40,553 bases of DNA from Chromera velia. Its lineage: Eukaryota > Sar > Chromeraceae. Each line of letters opens with the position of its first letter. The first letter of the stretch is position 1. Of this stretch, positions 1-9,390 are shown in pieces. The notes beneath the pieces are model-generated. The model ran no database searches. It saw nothing but the letters and a program-made list of their open reading frames with translations, and had not been told where the DNA came from. Location: NCBI GenBank assembly GCA_018398765.1, contig JAHBMJ010000796.1, forward strand, positions 1 to 40,553, in the 5' to 3' direction. Both the position numbers and the translations under genes were made by a program.

Positions 1-905
1 ATCTTCTCGTTGCCCAGCTTCAGCTCGGCCAACAGGCTAGTCGTTTCGTTAGTCATCCCTGGACCCGCTGGTCCTGCAAAACCACCGAGGGGGGGAGCCC
101 GCAGACACGGTGGTCAGGAGCCAGCAACGCACACCCACAAACTCCCGCACTTCCATCTGGAGACGTCGAACGCATGCTGGAGAACGGACGACAAAAACAA
201 ACTGGGGAAAGCCCGCAGACACTCCAATCTCGACAGACCACGCAAAGCCGAGACCAGACCTCTTGACGCAAGCACACAGGCAGTTCTCTCACGGCACACA
301 TGCACGCTGTCTGACGGTTCCGTCCCACCATCGCACAGCCGGACACAATCACACACAGCACGCGTCCACAGAAATGGAGAAGTCGAATGTATGATGGAGA
401 ATTTCTACTTCGAACCGGGTAGGACTCATAGCTCGAGAGCCTTTCAGTTTGACTTCACGCACGGTGTTTCCGCGGCCATGCATACAGCACGCACGCGCAC
501 TTGAATCTGGTGATGAAGTCCCAGCCAGACGACGCACGCACACTTGAATCTAAAGAAATGGAGATCTCGAATGTATCATGGAGCCAGACGGACGCAATCG
601 ACCTTCAGCAACCCAGACACACACGACGATCCAGTCCGACCAGCCAAGCGGAACGACGCAATCAACCTTCAGCCACGCACACACGTGAACGAGCATGCAC
701 CGAACACCGTAGGACCAACAGCCATTCAATCACACACAGCTCTCGGCACTTCAATCTGGAGACACCAAACGTATGCTTGGGAAATTTTCGTTCCGGCAAA
801 GAAGAGAAGGGGAAGGCCCGCAGACACCCTCACGGCACGTCAGTCTACAGCATGCTTTTCTAAGCACACACAGCCGAGGCACGAAGTCCTCCCTGACGGT
901 CTAAC
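1..905. repeat. Diverged tandem repeat, about 190-bp period, no clear gene
   Basis: Four degenerate copies of a unit with a core like 'atctggagacgtcgaa' followed by 'atgctggag' lie near 146-186, 370-400, 545-585 and 735-785. The first and last copies are also followed by a shared 'aagcccgcagacac'-type segment. Open frames on both strands here are short and change from copy to copy, so I do not call a gene. It may be intronic or downstream sequence of the minus-strand gene that ends at 912. Confidence 0.4.
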
Positions 906-911
906 AGGAGG

Positions 912-1207
912 TTAAGAAGCAGACACAGGACTTGCAAGCCTCGACAGACCTGGGGAGGGTGCCGGCGGCGGCTGCGGGATGGGGATCTTGAGGAGTGTCT
1001 CGATCATCCCTCCCTTCTCATCATCCGGCAGCTCGGTGCTCCAGTGTTTGAACTTTTCGGCTGGAAGCTCGTCCAGATACGGTCTGTGACGAGGCTGGCT
1101 GAACTGGATCGCCTCGTGCTTCTTTGCCTCCCACCCTTCTGCCGCCGAACTATTTCCATTGTACACGTGGGCGAGCCGATTTCTCGTCTTGCCCAATAGC
1201 GCCCAAG
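912..1207 (-). CDS. Terminal exon of an unrecognised gene, paralogous to the exon at 2081-2328
   Basis: Minus-strand exon preceded by a 'gtgcag' acceptor (exon begins at 1207, phase 1) and ending in TAA at 912-914; it encodes about 98 residues. It opens with W-A-L-L-G-K-T-R-N-R-L-A-H-V-Y-N-G-N, which closely matches the start of the exon at 2328 (W-A-L-S-N-K-T-K-N-R-L-A-H-A-Y-H-G-N), with the same splice phase. The rest contains PYLDELPAEK and ELPDDEK followed by IETLLKI, then a proline-rich tail. That part faintly resembles the C-terminal half of ryanodine-receptor repeat (RyR) domains (PYxELP...K...TLK), but the match is too weak to name a function. Upstream candidate exons lie near 1467-1508 and 1614-1710, though their phases do not close cleanly. 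It could be the last exon of the gene at 2081-8635 or of a second, partial copy. Confidence 0.5.
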
Positions 1208-1613
1208 CTGCACGTCGCAAAGAGGGGACATTCGCATGATCGAGTTGGCCAAAGGCCAGACGGCCCACGCAGAGGTTCGCGGACAAAACTTTGGGGAGAG
1301 AGAGAAGAAGGCATCCCTGAAGATACTGGCAGGATAGAAGTTGGGTGACCAGACAGCACAAATGCCCACAAGCAACGCAAGGGCATCAGTTGGTGCAACA
1401 CAAGTGAGCAGACAGCCCAGACACAAAAAACGAAGGAACACAGATGCACCTGCGGGAGGAATCCCGCTGCTTCTGGCAGGTTCCCGCTCGTCTGCGAGAA
1501 CAATGGAAGTGTGGAGAGCCTGCACACACACACGCGATGGCGAAGGTCTTGATTGGAACGAGACTGCGCAGTCAACAGATCCTGAGGCCACAAGGGCAGG
1601 CACGCTCACTCAC

Positions 1614-1709
1614 CGCTTGAAGAAGCTCCAAGGCTGCCCCCTTGGGCCCCAGGCTCGACTCGGCCACCTTGCTACCCTTGGAGTTCCTCTCAACCCGCAT
1701 GCAGGGACC
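1614..1709 (-). CDS. Candidate internal exon, unrecognised
   Basis: On the minus strand a 'ccttgcag' acceptor and a 'GTGAGTG' donor bracket about 96 bases. In phase 1 these read a stop-free, protein-like stretch containing KVAESSLGPKGAALELLQA. By phase (1 in, 0 out) it behaves like the beta exons of the neighbouring cassette gene. No domain is recognised, and its linkage to the exon at 912-1207 is inferred from position and strand only. Confidence 0.35.
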
Positions 1710-2080
1710 TGCAAGGCCAAGAGGGGAAATTAAGGGAAAGCGGTTCCGTGCAGGACGCAGAAGACAAAGCGGCATAAGTGTACACAAGCTCACGAAACTG
1801 GAAAGAAGGACAGGAACGGACAGCCGGACGGATAGACAGACAGGACGACAGGCAGAGAGACAGAGAGGGCAAAGGGAGGGCCCGCTTGACTTCCGCAGCC
1901 ATCCATGATGCACTGACCCGGACTCGCACGCGCACTTCGATGTCGCATGCAGCCAGGCGAGACTAGGCACATACGCACGCGAAGAGAAGTACGCCCATCA
2001 ACGGCCACACACACGGACTCCTGCCTAGCTGACAGTCACGTGACGGCCACTGACGCAGGCACGCCGGGAAGCGAAGAGGT

Positions 2081-5000
2081 TTAGAGATCCAGTTCGGAGA
2101 TAACAGCCTGCGATGACTGACCGGAACTGGAAGCCTGCTGTCGAGGCTCGTGTTGACCAGCCAAAACGCCACATACTCGACATTTTGCATCAGCATCGAG
2201 GTAAGAACCCTTCAGAGGTGCGTCTTTGAAATCCTCTATCCCCATGTTACACCCTTTGTCCTTTGGCATAGTATTCCCGTGATACGCGTGGGCAAGCCGG
2301 TTCTTCGTCTTGTTCGACAGCGCCCACTCTGCACGTACGGTGACCACGCACACAGTCGATCAGCGACGACCGTCACGGGATGCACGCGGAGTGAGCGGAG
2401 ACAGAGAAGAAGCCAAGTCGACGAGAAAACGAGACGCGGTGAGAAACAGCACAGGATCGATCGACTAGCAAACTGGAGTCTCAGGGGATCGATCAAGCAA
2501 ACGAAAAACCGACCTGCGGCAACGCCGGTGTCCCCACCATTCTCGAGAGGCCCCCCTCCTCGCACATGGAAACGGCAGAGCTGCAGCGAGAAGAAAAAGA
2601 AGGAATCCGGTGTAAAAAGAAAGAGTGTAGCTCCACAAAGGAAGCGGAGCAGAGGCTGCCGACTCACCGGCGCGTTCTGGAGTTCCGATGCCAGTCTCGC
2701 GTCGCAGCCATCACGCCTACCCAGACGCTGTTCGAGACCTGAAGGAAAACAAACACGGTTGGGGACAAAACGCTGTCAAAAAGTGGTCTCGAGCCAGAAA
2801 CAATCTCGACACGCCAGCGGAAATGGGAGAGCAGATCGAACGCGCACATGAAGGCCATGAATAAAATTCAAAGGACATGTATCCGACCATGCATGCAGCC
2901 AAGCGCGGAAGAGAGATCGAAACCAGGCAGAGAGATCGAAATCCCCGTACAGAGACGGGAAATAGAGCTATCAAAGCTGACAGCCAGACCGATGAGATGA
3001 GAACAGCGGAGGACCAGGGACGCTAACGGACGGCCACCTGGAGTCGCGACGACTGCTCACAGAACCAACGGAAAACCGACCTGCGGCAACGCCGGGGTCC
3101 TCAAAAGGCTCGCCTCCTCGCACACCGTCGCAGAAGTGCTGCACAGAGAAGAAAGAAGCACGGCGTGCAACGCTGTTGCGCAGGACCCAGCGAAGACAAG
3201 GGGTAGAGGCCGCCGACTCACCGCGTTCTCCACCTCCGATCTGAGGTCCAGCTTGCAGCCATCACGCCCAGCCAGACGCTGCTTAAGACCTGCAGGCAGG
3301 TAAACGAGACGGAATGCGGATTCTAGATTTAGCGCCCACAGGCGTGTGCAGACTGCGCGCACGGAAAGAGCACACGCTGACGTACCCTGTGCAGGTCCTC
3401 TTGGGGGGGAACCTCGCCAATCCGACACGAGTCGCCCTCGGCTGCCTCCAGAGCGACCCAAAGCCCCCCCTCCCCTGCCTTCCGCAAGCCGATCCTCCGC
3501 ACCTGCAGTCGCGGGGGCACAGTGAAAAACGCACATGTACCGGCTGAGAGGGAAGTGCGCATCTGCCGAGAGGGAAGTGCACACCTGCCGAGAGGGAAGT
3601 AAGTACACACCTGCCGAGAGGGAAGTGCACACCTGCAGTGAAGAAGTGCGCACCTACCGAGAGGGAAGTACACACCTTCCGAGAGGGAAGTGCACACCTG
3701 GGAAAGGGAAGTGTACAGCTGCTACTGAGAGGGAAGTGCACACCTGCTACCGAGAGGGAGTGCGCCCCTAGGTGCCAAGCGGAAGGACACACCAGGGACT
3801 CGAACCAGCAAATCAGAAAACCGGACGAGCAGGAAAAAAAAGGGGGAAGCACGAGACTTTGTGCTGCTGGCAAGCAGGCCCACCTGCAGGACTCGCACAG
3901 ATGTCCAAATTGGCGTCAGAAGGGGCCTGGGGCTGCACGGTGCAGAGGAGGGTAATAGAACATAGATACACGGACGTACTGAGAGAGACGTGCACAGGCC
4001 GGGGGCTCAGACACACGGAAAAAAGGAAAGGGCACCGTTGGACAGCTGACTGACCTCTTTTCGAAGGGCTGCGAACGGGATGCAGTCCTTAGACCCCATG
4101 TTCAGCTGCCGAAAGGTCTTCTCGAGACGGTCCACGGAACCTATGGAGAGATCCAGAGGAGGAAGAGACATACAGTCAAGTGAGAGAAGCCAAGCGAAGA
4201 GAATCGCATGCTGTCTTGAAGGAGAAGAGGCCCCGCTGAGGCTAGATGAAAAAAAGAGCCAGCAGAGCCGGCAGGGGACCCAAAGAGAGCGGACTCGCAG
4301 CTTTTGGCTGGAGAGACCCGAAGGAACTTTCCGACCGTGAGAGGCGATGCAGAAAGAATAGCAGAGAGGTGGTCGTGACACTTCCGAATGGGGGTGACAG
4401 TATTCAAACCGAAGTGTGACGGACCCACGAAGATGAAAGCACCTTACAGGTAACCGACCGAACCAAGGGAAAACCGACCTGCGGCAACGCCGGTGTCCAC
4501 ACCCTCCCCGAACGTCTCGCCTCCTCGCACACCGTCGCGGAAGTGCTGCAGAGAGGAGAAAGAAGCACAGCGTGCAACGCGACAGCGCACGACCCATCAA
4601 AGACAAGGGATGAAGGCAGCCGACTCACGGTGGTCTGCAGCTCCGACGCCCGCTTCGCGCCACAGCCATCACGCCCACCCAGAGGCTGCTCGAGACCTGC
4701 AAGCAGGCGAAACGAGAGACGAAATTCTAAGGTCAAAGAGCCAGAAAGAGTCTCAACACGCCGGCGGAAATGGAGCGCGTACGCGGAAGACGCAAAGGAC
4801 ACCCGCTGACCGACGTACCCGGTCCCAGGGCCTGTGCACCCCCTGCAGGCTCGACTCCTCTCCAGCATCCCCCGGCACCCCCGGAATGCCTTCGGCCGGG
4901 ACCGCCACCTTCAGGAGGGCTGTGAGACAACGGGTTCCCGAAGACTGCGGGCGCACGGAAGGGCAAGGAGACAGTTAGAAAGCATGAGCACGGAGACTGC

Positions 5001-8000
5001 CAGAGAGGGGTGGGGCGAAAACGAGCAGACACCTGGAGAGAGAAAAGAGCGAAGAAGAGCGGGACCCGACACCAGAGAACTGTGTGTTTGGAAGCTGAAG
5101 AACCCTGTTGCACTCTCTTTCGTTTTCCATCGCGGGTCTGCTCGGCGGCACTGCCAAAGCTAAAGGGCCTTGGTGTAGGGCACGTCCTTTTTTGCGCGTC
5201 AATTCGGCCAGACTGCGAAAGCTGAAGAGCCTTGGTGTACTCTGCATCTTTTTTCGCGAATTCAATCGGCCATACTGAAAAACCCGAACTGAAAAGCGAA
5301 CCTGCCGACGTGTCATCTTCTTGTTGGAGAGACACCCGCACCCTTTCTTCTCCCTTGCACTCCGATTGTCCTTCCCAGAGGTGCGCCTGCAAGCCGCCTG
5401 CAACAACCGTGCACAGGGACGGAGCACAGATAGGAAGAAGAATCTCTGTGAGCTCTGATACCTCGTGAAAGCATCGAGAAAAGCGGGCCCCGGTCCGTAG
5501 AAAAATCAGCGACTTAATCCGACGACAGACCTGTTGAGGTCCCGTCGACGCGTTGTATCTCCGCTCTCGCCCTGGCCCACCCCGATCGCGCTGTACACCC
5601 CTCTCCCGCTCCACACTCCTCTCCCGCTCTGTACTGCACTCCTGCTCTACACCCCTCTCCCGCTCTACACCCCAGTCGCGCTCCACACCTCGCTCCTGCT
5701 CCACACCTCGGTCGGGCTTTACACCCTACTTCTTCAGCTTTGCTCCATCCCAGCGGGACTCTCGCACCTGCACATAGAAAACAACAGGAGCCACCTGTGT
5801 GAGCTTGTCAGACAGAGCAAAAGACAGCTTCTGCTCCGACCTCGAAAACAAAAAAAAGCGGAGCTGCGGAACCTCTGGAGGCAGGGAGTAAAGGCATCTG
5901 AACAGCATGGCCGTAATGCAGAAGGTCTGATGAGCAGGCATAAAAGGCCGGACGCGTATTGCCTGTGGACAGGTGCGCGGGGGCCCGAAAACAGCAGCGT
6001 GCTGGAGAGATGGATACGAGCCCCCGATACAGATGAGCAGAACAAAAAGCTGCAGGGGGCTGACCCTCTTTTTCCTTCAGCTCAGAAACCTCGTCTTGTT
6101 TCCATTCCGAGAATGGTACGGGTCCTGCGGGCAGAAAAATCGAACAAGGGTTGCTGGTCTGAAAAGGGCGGGGAGTCAAGAGGAGTCCATGAGGGCAAAA
6201 GGGCAGGGAGCGGGGGTCTGGAAACGTTCTGAGAGGAATGCCCTCGAACGGGAGCCCGTCGGAGGGGTGGGAAGACCGACGAAGAGACGCAAAAGACGAA
6301 CGGTTCGAGCGACTACACAGACGGGGTACCCATATGGTGCATCAAGAAATTGGTGCTGACCCTCCCTTTCCTTCAGCTCCGACGCTTCGCTTTGCTTCCA
6401 CTCAGAGCACGACACGGACCCTGCGGGCAGAAAAGCCAGACAAGAGTGGATGAGTCTGAAAAGGGCGGGCAGTCAAGAAGCCAGTCCATGCGGGCAAAAG
6501 GGCGGGGAGCGAGGATCTGGAAGGAACGCATTGGCCCGTCGGAGGGCGACGGAGAGACGGAAAGGACGGACGATCCGTGCGACCGACACAGGCGGGCAGA
6601 GATATGGTACATCACAAGATATTTTGAAGCTGCGGGGTGCTGACCTTCCCTTTTCTTCCGCTCCGACGCCTCGCCTTGCTTCCACTCAGAGCCCGGTACG
6701 GACCCTGCAAGCCGAAAAGCCAGAAAAGATGACTGGATGGATCGGTTCTGCATGACGAGCATGCACGGTGGGTGGCCGGAGCATATCTGTTAGGGGAGGC
6801 TGGAAGGGTCTGCGCGGGCCAAAGATCCGTGCGTCAGAATGGGTACGTGGGTCTGGAAAGGGTCTGTGCGGCAGGGTGGGGGGATCTGGGAAGGGTCTGT
6901 GCGGCAGGTTAGGGGGGTCTGGGAAGGGCTTCCCAAAGATTCGTGCCTGGGGTCGAAAGGGTCCCCCAAAGATCTGTGCGGCAGGGTGGGGGGGTCGGGA
7001 GAGGGTCTGTGCGGCAGAGTGGGGGGATCTGGGAAGGGTCTGTGCGGCAGGGTGGGGGGATCTGGGAAGGGTCTGTGGGGCAGGGTTCCGAAGGCTGGTG
7101 CCTGGATCTCCCAAAGGTCTGTGCGGGGATCTGGAAAACGCGGCAGGGTGGGCATGTCTCGAAAGGGTCTGTGCGACAGGGTGGAAGGGATCTGAGTGGA
7201 GTCTCCGGAAGAGATGTGCGGCACGGTGGAACGGATCTGAGTGGGGTCTCCAGAAGAGATGTGCGGCACGGGGGCTGCGGAAGATTTGGCAGGCAACGTA
7301 CGAGAAGGGTCTGCAACGTCTGCGGACGATCTGCGAGGCAACGTGAAGGGATCTGCGGAAGATCTGCATGATGGAAAGGGTGGGGGGGGGTCTCCGGAGG
7401 ATCTGGTGGGCAACGTTGGGGGTCCACGGAGGATCTGGTGCATCGGCAACGGGGGGGTGGGGCTCGAGAAGATCTGGTGCATGGGCAACGTTGGGGGGGC
7501 TCGCGAAGATCTGGCGGGCAACGTTTGGGGGTCTGCAGAGGATCTGGTTTGTGGGCACCGTGGGGGTCCGAAGGCTACCAAAATCGGATCGGGGGGGCAC
7601 GGCGAGGAGCTGACCGACTGCGTGCTCCCAGCGGTCGGGTCCCGCTAAATTCAAATCCGAGGGGCAGGGTGAGGGGCCGGGTCTGCAAACGATCTGAGGA
7701 AAGGAAGACGAAAGCAACAGCAAAAGCCCAAAAATGCGCTGTGCAGCCTCAAAGAATGGGGGGCGTACCTGCTTGGTCAGTGTCCCGGTAGGCAGTGAGG
7801 CTCTGCTTGTCCGAGCCGGAATATCCTGATTCGTAGGTCTGCACATCAGCGCACAAAAAGGGGTGAAGAACTATACTTTGTTTGAACATTTTCGACGGGA
7901 AAGGGTGGGTGGGAGTCCGCTCTCGCTCACCTTTCGGGCACTCCTCCATCTGCCAGCTATCCAGTTCCATCGCCCTTCATGCCCCCTTCCTCCAAAACCT

Positions 8001-8635
8001 GTACCGGTGTACCCGATCTGCAGTCAATTGAGAAGACGCCATGCGTGCCCGTCAGAAGGAAAAAAGAAGCCCATGCAGACTAAAGGCTGCATGCAGATCG
8101 ACCCTCACGAAATGACCGCAAACAGCTAGGCAGTACAAGCTCTGTCTAGGAGCAGAAGACCCGTACGTCATACGCCGTGCAGACAGCACAGAAGAGACTC
8201 ACCCCCCACTTGCGCAGCGATGAACTCCTTGCCCCCTTTTGTCTCTCTGCCTTGAAGTCCATGTGGGCTCCGGTCACCTGCAGTCAGTTGGACACAATGA
8301 ATCAAAAGGGCAGACTCAAGCATGGCATCGAGAGTGGGGAAAGAGACTCACCCTCATACGCACCGTCTCGTCGTTTCCCCGCTGGCAGTTCCAGGGAACC
8401 CTGTCCGCCCCCAGGTGTCCTCCCTCATGCCCCTCTCTGCCGATCTGCAGAAGAGAGGAGTAGAATGAGTACACAAATGCAGCCCCACCTCCCCATGATC
8501 AACGCACAAGTTGTGACACCTTAGCGAACAGCAGCCTGGTGCTTCTGCTTGACTGCTTACACACACAAAGGAACTGACCTCCATCCCTCCTGTGTGCTCC
8601 ACGAAAAGCAGCTCTTCAGCATGCGTCTCTCGCAT
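2081..8635 (-). CDS. Multi-exon gene with tandemly duplicated exon cassettes, unknown function
   Basis: I could thread small GT-AG exons from an ATG at 8635: 8579-8635, 8352-8444, 8203-8277, 7931-8017, 7769-7838, three 60-bp exons (6645-6704, 6361-6420, 6065-6124), 5730-5767, an unresolved stretch at 5.0-5.4 kb, then 4819-4944, 4629-4696, 4479-4545, 4055-4140, 3884-3932, 3386-3502, 3222-3289, 3081-3138, 2668-2738, 2514-2580 and a last exon 2081-2328 ending in TAA. Phases agree along the chain, apart from the unresolved stretch. Repeating exon types are alpha (phase 1 to 1, W-R-G), beta (1 to 0, G-L-E-Q-R-L-x-x-R-D-G-C) and gamma (0 to 1, V-R-G-G-x-x-F-E...D-T-G-V-A-A-G). The 60-bp exons all read S-E-W-K-Q-x-E-x-S-E. 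No known family is recognised. The copies and conserved phases argue that it is coding; a transcript is needed to fix the exon set. It is divergent from PNO1. Confidence 0.5.
2514..2738 (-). repeat. Exon-cassette copy 1 (beta plus gamma exons)
   Basis: The beta exon is 2668-2738 (71 bp) and the gamma exon 2514-2580 (67 bp). The surrounding intron sequence is also alike: 'gacctgcggcaacgccgg' at the gamma donor and the 'cacgccagcggaaatggg' segment upstream recur in copies at 3081-3289 and 4479-4696. This shows duplication of genomic DNA and not only of exon sequence. Confidence 0.75.
3081..3502 (-). repeat. Exon-cassette copy 2 (alpha, beta, gamma exons)
   Basis: Alpha 3386-3502 (117 bp), beta 3222-3289 (68 bp) and gamma 3081-3138 (58 bp) occur in the same order and phases as copy 3. 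Length differences between copies are multiples of three, so the reading frame has been kept by selection or by recent duplication. Confidence 0.75.
3540..3770. repeat. 22-bp minisatellite, about 10 copies, intronic
   Basis: The unit is 'gagagggaagtgcacacctgc'-like with point changes and small insertions. It lies within the predicted intron between exons 3884-3932 and 3386-3502 of the cassette gene. Reading frames through it are a by-product of the repeat. Confidence 0.85.
3884..4140 (-). repeat. Diverged exon-cassette copy (beta-like and gamma-like exons)
   Basis: A beta-like exon 4055-4140 (86 bp, phase 1 to 0, S-V-D-R-L-E-K-T-F-R-Q-L) and a gamma-like exon 3884-3932 (49 bp, phase 0 to 1, ending A-S-P-A-G) sit exactly where a fourth cassette would be expected. 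Their phases match the cassette, but sequence identity is low. They could be an old copy or unrelated exons of the same phase. Confidence 0.45.
4479..4944 (-). repeat. Exon-cassette copy 3 (alpha, beta, gamma exons)
   Basis: Alpha 4819-4944 (126 bp), beta 4629-4696 (68 bp) and gamma 4479-4545 (67 bp). The gamma exon differs from copy 2 at few positions, and both share the 'cctcctcgcacaccgtcgc' core. This is the 5'-most of the three clear copies in transcript order. Confidence 0.75.
5088..5275 (-). repeat. Three tandem units of about 62-66 bp
   Basis: On the minus strand each unit begins 'CAGTNTGGCCGA' or similar, contains a lysine/arginine-coding A-rich core, and ends 'CAAGGC(T/C)CTT(C/T)AGCTT'. 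The third unit is the most diverged. They lie in the part of the cassette gene where I could not fix the exon structure, and may be an exon array or a repeated branch-site and acceptor region. Confidence 0.6.
5585..5727. repeat. 18-bp minisatellite, about 8 copies
   Basis: The unit is 'cccgctctacacccctct'-like. Because 18 is divisible by three, all frames stay open; one minus frame reads a six-residue repeat (R-G-V-E-R-E type). It directly abuts the predicted exon 5730-5767. It is treated as intronic because a GTAGGG donor precedes it, but exon read-through is possible. Confidence 0.75.
6065..6704 (-). repeat. Tandem ~290-bp units, each carrying one 60-bp exon
   Basis: Three units start near 6065, 6361 and 6645. 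Each contains a 60-bp phase-1 exon bounded by an acceptor (GCAG) and a GTCAGC donor, reading (G)SVPGSEWKQGEASE..., (G)SVSCSEWKQSEASE... and (G)PVPFSEWKQDEVSE.... Intron parts are also similar, with 'gtctgaaaagggcgg' and 'agtcaagag' shared. Symmetric exons let the copy number change without shifting frame. Confidence 0.75.
6780..7590. repeat. G-rich minisatellite, 33-bp core unit and longer variants
   Basis: The core 'ggtctgtgcggcagggtgg' plus 'ggggatctgggaag' (33 bp) repeats about nine times at 6855-7200. It is followed by longer related units ('gatctgagtgg...agatgtgcggcacgg' and 'gatctggtg...gggcaacg'). The plus strand is strongly G-biased with many runs of four or more G. The 33-bp period gives long open frames on both strands (for example a proline-rich 11-residue repeat on minus), which I regard as artefacts. 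It sits in the predicted intron between exons 7769-7838 and 6645-6704. Confidence 0.85.
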
Positions 8636-9164
8636 CGTGCAGAACCCAGTGCAGTTGGTCTCTTCTTGCGTGAATCAGATCTCTACAGAAGCACGCAAGG
8701 CAAAAGAACAACACGTTGTGCCCGCTGTCTACGCGGCAGCTCGTCACCGTGCTACTGCACCAGACAAGAGAGCTTGCGGTGCAATAGACCTCTCACGATG
8801 TCGCTTCGGGACTGACTCTGACGAAAAGGTTACTTGAAAGAGCTCTACGAAAGGCCAAACAATTGATTGCCCTTGCCGTCTCCTTAATCGATCTCGCGAT
8901 GAGCTGTTTTTCAGGAAGCCAAAGATGACACTTGGTCAATTCGCCAGGCTGAAAAGTCGGATGACGTGGAGTGCTTCTCGAGTTCTTCATTCGTGGACGG
9001 CTCTGGAAGATCGTATGCCGGGGCCCAGGGCCTCGGTTCTTGTCTAGATCTGTACACCCTCTTTCTGTCTGTTTGCATGATGTGGTCTTTCCACGGCCCT
9101 GAGAAGGTCCCCGGACGCCCCCCCGGACGCCCCCGGCAGAGCTGAGCTGCCCCCCGAGACGATT

Positions 9165-9184
9165 CAATTATGAATATATAATTG
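9165..9184. promoter_or_regulatory. AT-rich palindrome upstream of PNO1, possible core promoter element
   Basis: A perfect 7-bp inverted arm (CAATTAT ... ATAATTG) encloses a TATA-like 'tatata'. It lies 207 bp before the likely PNO1 ATG in a locally C-rich region, between two divergent genes. Its regulatory role is inferred from position only. Confidence 0.3.
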
Positions 9185-9390
9185 ATCTCGAGAACTCCAT
9201 GCATATATGCAGACAATCCGATTATTCGGCTAAGCGCGCGTACAACGTCGCGACTGTTATGATTCAAACAAAAAGGAGCGAGAGTTGTGAGTCTCCGCAC
9301 TGCATGCCGTGTATAGACGGAGTGGACGCACGATTTACACACAGCCGTCGAAGATCCGTTCAGTCTTGTTTGAGTCAAAGTGAAGAGACG

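Noticed and set aside
4733-5704. 323-codon minus frame with R-G-V-E-R-E repeats
   Set aside because: It arises from an 18-bp minisatellite plus duplicated exon and intron sequence; clear splice sites cut through it.
6686-7846. 386-codon proline-rich minus frame with an 11-residue repeat
   Set aside because: It is produced by the 33-bp minisatellite, is open on the other strand too, and is in a different frame from the flanking predicted exons.
9199-9390. N-terminal extension of PNO1 from the upstream ATG at 9199
   Set aside because: The 64 extra residues are Cys/Arg-rich, unlike PNO1 N-termini, and the ATG at 9391 is followed by the typical acidic region.
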